Assembly: GCA_029558905.1 (NCBI GenBank)
Contig: JAKQCX010000017.1
Span: 1-46,696, forward strand
DNA: 46,696 bases
Direction of reading: 5' to 3'
Source: Pseudomonadota bacterium
GTDB taxonomy: Bacteria; Pseudomonadota; Gammaproteobacteria; Burkholderiales; Thiobacillaceae
Shown: piece by piece, positions 28,398-36,400 of the stretch
How the letters are laid out: each line of letters begins with the position of its first letter
Numbering within the stretch: the stretch's first letter is position 1
The notes under the pieces: generated by a model
The model's input: the letters and a program-made list of their open reading frames with translations, nothing else
What the model was told of the DNA's origin: nothing
Database searches by the model: none
Position numbers and translations under genes: made by a program

Positions 28398-29464
28398 GAG
28401 TGGTGTTCCGCGCGGATGCCTCGAGATGGATCGGCGCGGGCCATGTCTCCCGTTGCCTGGCTCTGGCGGACGAACTGGCGGGTCATGGCGCGGCCGTGGA
28501 ATTCCTGTGCCGCGACCTGCCCGGACATGGGGGCAGGAGTCTGGGGCGCAGCGGTCATGGGGTGCGCTGGCTGCCGCCGGTGCCGGATTCGGGCATTACA
28601 GGCGTCGATGCCCAGGAAGTGGATGCCGGGGCTTGCGCCACCCTGCTTCATGGAGACGCTCCGGTTGATTGGCTCGTCGTCGACCACTACGGACTGGATG
28701 CCCGCTGGGAACGGATGATGGTCCCATATGCCAGGCATCTGATGGTGATCGATGACCTGGCGAACCGTGATCATGACTGCGACCTCCTCCTCGACCACAA
28801 TTTCTTGGCCGGTTATGAACAACGCTATGCCACCCGGGTGCCGTCCCGTTGTCGCCTGCTGCTTGGCCCGCGCTATGCCCTGTTCCGCCCCGAATTCGAT
28901 GCCGTGCGCGGACATGGGACGCCTGCATCGCCGCCACCTTGGCGTTTGCTGGTGTCCTTCGGCGGCAGCGATCCCAGCGGCGAGACGGAGAAGGCCCTGC
29001 ATGGGCTCATGGGACTGGTGCGCCCGGACCTCGCCATCGACGTGATCGTGGGCGAGCAGAACCCGCGCCACGAGGCCATTCTCACTCTGGCAGCGTGCCT
29101 GCCGGGGGCCGTGGTGCATGTGCAGCCGGGGAACATGGCCGAGATCGTGGCGGCCGCCCACCTGGCGATAGGCGCATGCGGCGTCTCCGCCCTGGAACGC
29201 TGCTACCTGGGGGTGCCGCAACTCGTCATCGTCGTGGTGGACAATCAGGTTGCCGCCGCCGCCGCCCTCACGGAGGCCGGCGCGGTCGTATCCCTCGGCG
29301 CCTCGGAGGAGGTGGACGCGGGCGATATTGCCGCCGCCGTGGCCGGTCTCCTGGCGCATCCGGAACGGCGGGCGGGCATCGCCGCCGGTTGCCGGGCGCT
29401 GTTTCCGCTGCAGGCGCCTCCCGGCCGGCGCTTGATCGCCGAAACCATGCGGGCCTTGTCATGA
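28394..29464 (+). CDS. pseG: UDP-2,4-diacetamido-2,4,6-trideoxy-altrose hydrolase PseG
   Basis: PseG removes UDP from the diacetamido sugar nucleotide before PseI acts. The 356-residue GT-B-like protein has the N-terminal RADASRWIGAGHVSRCLALADEL with the catalytic His of GHVSRC, VVDHYGLDARWE, MVIDDLANRDHDCDLLLDHN, the C-terminal SFGGSDPSGETEKAL and GACGVSALERCYLGVPQLVI. This set is diagnostic for PseG. It is coupled to pseF and ends 10 bases before a metallophosphoesterase. Confidence 0.92.
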   Translation: MRVVFRADASRWIGAGHVSRCLALADELAGHGAAVEFLCRDLPGHGGRSLGRSGHGVRWLPPVPDSGITGVDAQEVDAGACATLLHGDAPVDWLVVDHYGLDARWERMMVPYARHLMVIDDLANRDHDCDLLLDHNFLAGYEQRYATRVPSRCRLLLGPRYALFRPEFDAVRGHGTPASPPPWRLLVSFGGSDPSGETEKALHGLMGLVRPDLAIDVIVGEQNPRHEAILTLAACLPGAVVHVQPGNMAEIVAAAHLAIGACGVSALERCYLGVPQLVIVVVDNQVAAAAALTEAGAVVSLGASEEVDAGDIAAAVAGLLAHPERRAGIAAGCRALFPLQAPPGRRLIAETMRALS

Positions 29465-29474
29465 GCAGACTTGC

Positions 29475-30173
29475 ATGAGACTGGGCCTGCTTGGAGACAT
29501 CCATGGCAACGCGGCCGCCCTGGAGGCGGCCCTGGCGGGCGTGCGCAGGCATGCGGCCGATCACCTGGTACTGACGGGCGATTATGTCGGCTACTACTAC
29601 AGCCCTGCCCAGGTCCTGGCCCTGCTGGAGCCCTGGCCGCGCACGATGGTGCGCGGCAATCACGAGGACATGCTGGCGCGTATCATGCAGGAGCCGTCCA
29701 GCGCCGGGGCATACACCCGGAAATACGGCCATGGCCTGGAGGTCGCGTTGCGGGAACTGAGCCCGGTGCAATTGAAGGACCTGACCAGCCTGCCGGAGCG
29801 GATCCTGCTGGAGATGGATGGTCTGCGCATCCTGGTCGCCCACGGCAGCCCCTGGGAGCCCGACGCCTATCTGTATCCGGACGCCCCTCCGTCCTCCCTG
29901 GAGCGCTTCGCGGAGATCGACGCGGATATCGTCGTGCTCGGTCATACCCACTACCCGATGAACCGCCTGGTCCATGGCCGGACCATCCTGAATCCCGGCT
30001 CGGTCGGGCAGCCAAGAGACCGCCGGCCCGGTGCGGCGTGGGCCCTGTTCGATACCCGCGACAGGCGCTGCGCCTTCTTCCGTGAGCCCTACGATATGGC
30101 ACCGGTAGGCGATGCCGCCTACCAGATGGATCCGGGCCTGCCCTATCTGCGGGAGGTACTCCTCCGTTCATGA
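29475..30173 (+). CDS. Metallophosphoesterase in the sugar cluster
   Basis: The 232 residues form a calcineurin-type phosphoesterase of the YfcE/diadenosine-like group, with the metal ligands in LLGDIHGNAAALEAAL (Asp8, His10), LTGDYVG, RGNHEDML, AHGSPWEP and VLGHTHYPM. No signal peptide is present, so it acts in the cytosol. It overlaps the ATP-grasp gene by four bases. A role in removing a phosphate from a sugar intermediate is possible but not shown by the sequence. Confidence 0.8.
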   Translation: MRLGLLGDIHGNAAALEAALAGVRRHAADHLVLTGDYVGYYYSPAQVLALLEPWPRTMVRGNHEDMLARIMQEPSSAGAYTRKYGHGLEVALRELSPVQLKDLTSLPERILLEMDGLRILVAHGSPWEPDAYLYPDAPPSSLERFAEIDADIVVLGHTHYPMNRLVHGRTILNPGSVGQPRDRRPGAAWALFDTRDRRCAFFREPYDMAPVGDAAYQMDPGLPYLREVLLRS

Positions 30174-31126
30174 CGACCATCCTGCTCACGGCCATTGCCG
30201 GCGACATTGCCCAGGGGGTCGCGGCCATCCTCAGGCGTGCCCGCCCCGACTGGAAATTGATCGGCGCGGATATCCATGATCAGCATGGCGGCAGGTCGAT
30301 CACGGATGTCTGTACCCGCCTGCCGCACGCCATGGATGCGGAATACCCGGCCCGTCTCGGCCAGCTGGTGACGGAACACGGCATCGACGCCATATTCCCC
30401 CTGTCGGAAGCGGAGCTGGCGCGCTGCCTGGGAGAGGGCCTGACAGCGTGCGCCGGTGCGCCGCTGCTCATGGCCAATGCGCGGGTGCTGGAAGTGGGAC
30501 TGGACAAGCTCCTCACGGCCCGGGTCCTGGCGGAGGCCGGCATACCCATGCCCTGGACCCAACCGGCCGAGCCAGGCGTGATTCCGCCCTTGCCATGCTT
30601 TTTCAAGCCCCGCCGGGGCGCGGGCTCGAAGCAGGCGTTTTCCTGCCACACGGAAGGGGACGTGCGCTATCTCGCCACGCGGTATCCGGAAGGCGTGTTC
30701 CAGGAACTGCTGGAGCCGGATGACCGGGAGCTGACCTGCGCGGTCTACCGTACACGGGATGGCGGCATCGCGGTGCTGCAGCTCCTTCGCCGCCTTGCGG
30801 GCGGGCTGACAGGCTGGGCCCGGGTCATGGATGATCCAGGGGTGAGGACACTGTGCGTCCGGGCAGCGGAAGTGCTGGATCTGCGCGGCAGCATGAACGT
30901 GCAGTTGCGCATCTCGGACAAGGGGCCGCGCATTTTCGAGATCAACCCCCGTTTTTCTTCCACCGTCCTGATGCGCCATGAAATCGGCTTCCAGGACGTG
31001 CTCTGGACCCTGGAGGAATGGCGCGGCGGGAAGGTCACATTGGTTCAGCCTGCCCTGGGCACGGAGATCGTGCGTACTTACGGTGCGGCTGTGTTGCCAC
31101 CCATTGAAAGCCAAGGTCTCGCATGA
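30170..31126 (+). CDS. ATP-grasp enzyme in the sugar cluster
   Basis: The 318 residues have the ATP-grasp layout: an N-terminal Rossmann-like part (ILLTAIAGDIAQGVAAIL), the first ATP segment around PCFFKPRRGAGSKQAF, and the metal/ATP residues in RIFEINPRFSSTVLMRHEIGFQD. It most resembles carboxylate-amine ligase members related to carbamoyl phosphate synthase. Such genes are found in other nonulosonic acid clusters next to pseG and pseI. It could join a carboxylic acid, for example an amino or acyl group, to a sugar amine, but the substrate is unknown. It overlaps both neighbours by four bases. Confidence 0.78.
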   Translation: MTTILLTAIAGDIAQGVAAILRRARPDWKLIGADIHDQHGGRSITDVCTRLPHAMDAEYPARLGQLVTEHGIDAIFPLSEAELARCLGEGLTACAGAPLLMANARVLEVGLDKLLTARVLAEAGIPMPWTQPAEPGVIPPLPCFFKPRRGAGSKQAFSCHTEGDVRYLATRYPEGVFQELLEPDDRELTCAVYRTRDGGIAVLQLLRRLAGGLTGWARVMDDPGVRTLCVRAAEVLDLRGSMNVQLRISDKGPRIFEINPRFSSTVLMRHEIGFQDVLWTLEEWRGGKVTLVQPALGTEIVRTYGAAVLPPIESQGLA

Positions 31127-32181
31127 GAATCGGGTACCGCACCATCGAGGAGGACAGTCCCCCCTTCGTCATCGCCGAAATGTCCGGCAATCACAACCAG
31201 TCCCTTGAGCGGGCGTTGGCCATCGTCGAAGCCGCCGCCACCGCCGGTGCCCATGCGCTGAAGATACAGACCTATACCGCCGACACCATGACGCTGGACG
31301 TGGACGAAGGCGAGTTCCACATCGAGCATCCCTTGTGGGGCGGCCAGTCGCTGCACAAGCTGTACCAGCAGGCCCATACCCCTTGGGAATGGCATGCGCC
31401 CCTGTTCGACCGCGCCCGGAAACTGGGCATGCTGGCCTTCAGCACGCCCTTCGATGGCAGCGCGGTGGATTTCCTGGAATCGCTGGATGTGCCGGCCTAC
31501 AAGATCGCATCCTTCGAGAATGCCGATCTGCCCCTGATCCGCAAGGTCGCGGCCACCGGCAAGCCGATGATCGTTTCCACGGGCATGGCCACCCTCGCCG
31601 AGCTGGATGAGATGGTCCAGGCCGCCCGTGGTGCCGGCTGCCGCGACCTGGTCCTGCTCAAGTGCACCAGCACCTATCCGGCCACGCCTGAAAACAGCCA
31701 TATCCGCACCATTCCCCACATGCGCGAATTGTTCGGCTGCCAGGTGGGCCTGTCCGACCACACGCCCGGCATCGGCGCGGCGGTGGCGGCGGTGGCCCTG
31801 GGCGCCACGGTGATCGAAAAGCACTTCACCCTGCGGCGCGCCGATGGTGGCGTGGATGCCTCCTTCTCCTTGGAACCGGAGGAGCTGGCCGCGCTGGTGA
31901 CCGAAACGGAACGGGCCTGGCAGGCGCTGGGACAGGTGCGTTATGGTCCCACGGAGGCCGAGGTCGCTTCCCGCGTCTATCGCCGTTCCCTCTATATCGT
32001 GCGCGACATGGCCCGTGGCGAGGTGCTCGGGCCGGATGACCTGCGCGCCATCCGGCCTGGCCTGGGCCTGGCGCCGAAATACTACGACCAGCTCCTGGGC
32101 CGGCGTCTGGCGCGGCATGCGCGCCGTGGCACGCCCCTTTCCTGGGACCTCTTCATCGACGAGGAAACCGATGGCCAGTGA
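31123..32181 (+). CDS. pseI: Pseudaminic acid synthase PseI
   Basis: PseI condenses 2,4-diacetamido-2,4,6-trideoxy-L-altrose with phosphoenolpyruvate. The 352 residues show the family opening FVIAEMSGNHNQSLERAL, LKIQTYTADTMTLD, the PseI-specific LWGGQSLHKLYQQAHTPWEWH, KIASFENADLPLI, LSDHTPGIGAAVAAVALGA, VIEKHFTLRRADGGVDASFSLEP, and the C-terminal SAF domain with RRSLYIVRDMARGE. This is the closest match to a true pseudaminic acid synthase in the window, in contrast to the copy at 22991. It overlaps the ATP-grasp gene by four bases and the following methyltransferase by 11. Confidence 0.92.
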   Translation: MRIGYRTIEEDSPPFVIAEMSGNHNQSLERALAIVEAAATAGAHALKIQTYTADTMTLDVDEGEFHIEHPLWGGQSLHKLYQQAHTPWEWHAPLFDRARKLGMLAFSTPFDGSAVDFLESLDVPAYKIASFENADLPLIRKVAATGKPMIVSTGMATLAELDEMVQAARGAGCRDLVLLKCTSTYPATPENSHIRTIPHMRELFGCQVGLSDHTPGIGAAVAAVALGATVIEKHFTLRRADGGVDASFSLEPEELAALVTETERAWQALGQVRYGPTEAEVASRVYRRSLYIVRDMARGEVLGPDDLRAIRPGLGLAPKYYDQLLGRRLARHARRGTPLSWDLFIDEETDGQ

Positions 32182-33439
32182 ACGCGACATCATCGCCTAC
32201 AAGACCGGGGCATGGACCGATCCCCGCATGGTGGACTGGTATGCCAGGCGGGTGAGCGAGAACGTAGGGGGGAATCGCCTGGTCAACCGGGTGGAAACGG
32301 GTTTGATCGCGGCCCATGTGCGCGGCCGTGAGGTACTGGACGTGGGCATCGGCACGGGGCGGGCGAGCCTGCCCTTGCTGGAGGCAGGCCTGGTCCTGAC
32401 GGGCATCGACAGTTCCCAGGCCATGTTGGACGAATGCCGGCGCAGGGCCGGGAGTCATCCCATCCGTCTCGAGTTGGGGGATGTGAGCGCGATTCCATTC
32501 GCAAATGCCTCTTTCGACTCCCTTGTCTCCCTCAACGTCCTGACCCATTTTCCCAACTGGCGGGCGCTATTGTCCGAATGGCTGCGCGTGGTGCGGCCCG
32601 GGGGGCGCCTCGTGTTCGACGTCTATTCCCTGGACCACATCGATGCCGTGGCGAAGGGTCATGACATGGAGACGTCGGAAGTGCTGGGCGGCCTCTGGGG
32701 CGACGATCCATCGCGCTACAACCTGCGCCTGGGCATCGCGGACCTGGCCAACTTCGCCGGTGAGCGGGGCATCACCCTGGCGGGCATCCACCCCTACAGC
32801 GGTACGGTGGGGGGCGACCAGAACCTGTGGCTGGAACGGGGCTGGGCCCATGGCCGGGTGTGGGAACGCATGAAGTCCTGGATCGCGGAGGACGACAGGC
32901 TTTTCGAGTTCCTGGTTTTCCTGGAAACGGAGCTGTTCGTCCACCTGAACACCCAGGTCAGCGGCCGCTACATGGTGGTCCTGGAAAAGTCGCCGGATGA
33001 TGGCCGCACGGCCCATCAGCTGCAGCGCCAGGCGGCGGTCGCCGCGCTGCCGGACCTCCTCTCCATGGACGATCTGGCGCCTTTCCTGGCCCTTGCCCCC
33101 CAGACGTGGCGGGAACGCTGCAATGGATATCTCGCACATCCACGCAATCGCCTGGTGCTGTTCCAGTTGCTCACCGCGCTGAAGGAGGCGGGCAAGACCC
33201 TGGACCTGGCGGATTGGTTCGATCCCGCCCATGCGGCGTTGCTGGATCACTGGCAGCTGGCCTATGACCTGGACCAGCGGATTTACAGCCTGGCCAGCGG
33301 CTGGCATCAAGGGGCGCCCTATGTGGAAGCGTTGACTTACAAGGGGGTACCCCTGGGGCCGGGACTGGAGTATGAAACCGTGCGGGCGATGATGCGTGTC
33401 GCTCTTGCCTCCCATGCGGAAGAGGCCGGCCATGAGTGA
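32171..33439 (+). CDS. Methyltransferase with C-terminal extension
   Basis: The 422 residues start with a class I methyltransferase domain (about 40-240) with EVLDVGIGTGRASLPLL, LVLTGIDSSQAMLDECRRRAG, SFDSLVSLNVLTHF and LRVVRPGGRLVFD. The C-terminal 160 residues (from about 262) are helical with several Trp and Leu, ending near ALASHAEEAGHE, and match no family I know. ATG 32171 lies inside pseI, and the stop is eight bases into the next gene. By position it may modify the glycan or the sugar nucleotide. Confidence 0.75.
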   Translation: MASERDIIAYKTGAWTDPRMVDWYARRVSENVGGNRLVNRVETGLIAAHVRGREVLDVGIGTGRASLPLLEAGLVLTGIDSSQAMLDECRRRAGSHPIRLELGDVSAIPFANASFDSLVSLNVLTHFPNWRALLSEWLRVVRPGGRLVFDVYSLDHIDAVAKGHDMETSEVLGGLWGDDPSRYNLRLGIADLANFAGERGITLAGIHPYSGTVGGDQNLWLERGWAHGRVWERMKSWIAEDDRLFEFLVFLETELFVHLNTQVSGRYMVVLEKSPDDGRTAHQLQRQAAVAALPDLLSMDDLAPFLALAPQTWRERCNGYLAHPRNRLVLFQLLTALKEAGKTLDLADWFDPAHAALLDHWQLAYDLDQRIYSLASGWHQGAPYVEALTYKGVPLGPGLEYETVRAMMRVALASHAEEAGHE

Positions 33440-36400
33440 AGTCGCGCTGATCAGTCTGCTCTGGCCCAAGCATCATGGCCTCCTGTCAGAATACCTGGGC
33501 AAGCAGCCACGCGTGGTTTACACCCTGAGCCAGTATGCCTCGGACCAACTCATGGAGCCGGTGGCGCGCGGAGGCGGGCGGGTCGTCGCCCTGGAAAGCC
33601 TGGATGCGGTCGCTCAGGAGAGCACGCGGGTGATGGAGGCGGAACAACGCGCGCGTGCCGTGCGCCAGGCCTTCCGTGAGGCGGGCCAGGTACCCGAGCC
33701 CTGGACATCGCTGCTGGCACCCGAGGATCTGTCGAAATCCCTGCTGATGGGCATGCGTATCGTCGACCTGCTCGACGCCGCCGCCTCGGTGCAGGCTGTC
33801 GAGGTACTGCTGGTTTCCGAGGAATACATGCAGCTGGCCCGCACCGCCGTGCAGTGGGCCAAGGCCAGGGGCATCCCCGTGGTCCATGTCTGCCATGGGG
33901 CCAATGTGGGGCGCATGTATACCGTGCACCAGCCCGCCCAGGCGGACCTGTATTGCGTGATCGGCGAGCGGGAAGGGGATTTCCTGGCGGATCTGGGCGT
34001 GCCGCCGAACAGCCTGATCCCGGTGGGCAGCATGGAGTGGGAAGATTTCCTGGACCGGGACAGGCTGCGCCCCCTTGTGCACCGGGAGCTGACTGTAGCC
34101 CACGGCCTGGATGCTGGCCTGCCTACCCTGGTGTTCGGCACCACCTGGTTCGCGGGATTGACCGCCTTTACGGCGGAGCGGGTCTACGACGAGACCATCG
34201 CCGTCTTTCTGGCAGCCTGTCGCGATCTCAGGAAGGCTGGCGTGAGCCTCAACTGCGTCATCAAGGACCGGCCGCCCAATGCCGCGTTCGCGGCGGACCG
34301 CATCGCCGCCATTGCCGCAGGACTGGGCATGACACGACAGGACTATGCCCTGGCGTTCAATGAGGCGATGGGCTGGATACTCGCAGCGGACGTGCTGGTC
34401 GCAGTGGAATCCACACTCCTCATCGAGGCCATGCTGGCGGGTACGCCGGCCGTCAATCTATGGCACGACGCGGGCCATGTCCTGGGTCCGGCATTTGGTG
34501 CCGACGAGGGCATCGTCCAGGCATTCCCGGACTCACTGGGAGCCATTCTGGAGCGCCTGCTGCGGGATCCGGAGTACCGGCAGCACGAGCTGGCGCAAGC
34601 CCGGGCCGCATCGCCGAAATTCATGGCGGCGAAGGCGCGGGGCGAGTCCGCGCTGCGCATGAGCGTGGTGCTGGAAGCCGTGCGGGTGAGCATGGGGAGA
34701 GAATTCCAGCCCCAGGTCCAACCCCCACTCCAGCACAGGCTGGTGCAGACACCCCAGGACACGGGCAAGCACTATGTCTGGCAAAGCCTGGGAGAAACGG
34801 CGGGGGAGCGCGAGGCGGACGAGTTCTACCCCGACGTGCCCCGCAAGGAAGTGGTGGCCCAGTTCGGCCGGTCGCCGCGGCGGGTGCTGGAGATCGGCTG
34901 CGCCACGGGGGCCACGGCCATGCACATCAAGGCCCTCTATCCGGGGACCTGGGTGGCGGGCATCGAGTTGTCCGAGGCGGCGGCGTCGGTGGCCCGGGGG
35001 CGCATGGACCTGGTCATCAGCGAGAAATTCGAGGAGGCGGACCTGGAAGGCCAGGGTATCGGCCATGGCAGCATCGATACCGTGATCGTGGCCGACGTGC
35101 TGGAGCACATGTACGATCCCTGGGGAGCGCTGGCACGGCTGAGGCCCTATCTCACGCTGGATGCCCAGGTCATCGCCAGCATCCCCAACGCCCGCAACCT
35201 GTGGCTGTTGAACGAACTGGCCAACGGCCGCTTCCCCTACGCTCCCGTAGGTCTGCTGGACATCACCCATATCCGCTTCTTCACCCGGGCCGAGATCGAA
35301 AAACTGTTCGCCGAGACCGGCTATGCCATCGACAGTTGGCTGCGCACCCCCGACCCACGCCTCATGCACCTGAAGCTTCAGCCCGGCATGACCGCGGTGG
35401 AGACGGAAAAGCTGGTGTTGAAGGACGTGCGCGCGGAGGAATTCGAGGATCTCAAAGCGCTCCAGTTCGTGGTGCGGGCCCGCCCCCTCGCGTCGGTCGA
35501 GCAGGCCACCCAGGCTGCCGCAGTGCGTCCCCGTCACGGCCCGCGCCGCATTGCCGTCTACTCCCGGGACGTGCGTGTGTCCGCCTGCCCCCAGCTGCGC
35601 TTCTTCCGCCCCTTCATGGGCCTGCACGGCGCCTGGGAGCTGCTCTGGGGTGTGCACGAGGAAGGCGGTGGCAGGTGGTCCTCGGATCTGGAGCTGGACG
35701 CGGATATCTATGTCATTTCCCGCCTGTACCCCGGTGCGGACACCCGGGCGGAAATCGAGGCCATCTTCGCCAGGGGCAGGCCGGTGATCTACGAGACAGA
35801 CGACCTGCTCATCGACCTGCCGGCGGACAACATGCATGCTCGGGACTATGCCGCCCATGCGCCCTACATCGAGGCGGTGATGCGTCGGGCCCAGGGCGTG
35901 GTGGTTTCCACGCCGGACCTGGCCGCCCGGCTGAAGGACTACAACGCCAACGTTCAGGTGCTGCCCAACCTGGTGGACTATGCCCTGTTCAATCGCACCC
36001 CGCCGGACAACGGCCGCCAGGTGAACATCGGTGTGGTGGGCACCTCCGCCCGGGGGGGGGACTTCGCCCTCGTCGACGCGGCCCTGCGTGCCATTTGCCA
36101 GGAATACGGCAAGCGCATCCGCGTCAAGTTCATCGGCTCCGTGCCGGAAGGCTGGGCAGGCCATCCCAATGCCGAGGCGGTACCCTTCACACCCGATTAC
36201 GGCGCCTATGCCGCGCGCATGAAGGGATTGGACCTGGACATCGGCCTGGCGCCCCTGGCGGAGAATACCTTCAATGCCTGCAAGAGCCCCATCAAGTGGC
36301 TGGAATTTTCCGCCCTGGGCATGGCGGGCATCTACAGTCACGTACCGGCCTACAAGGATGTGATCGAGCAGGGCAAGACCGGCCTGCTGGTGGACAACAA

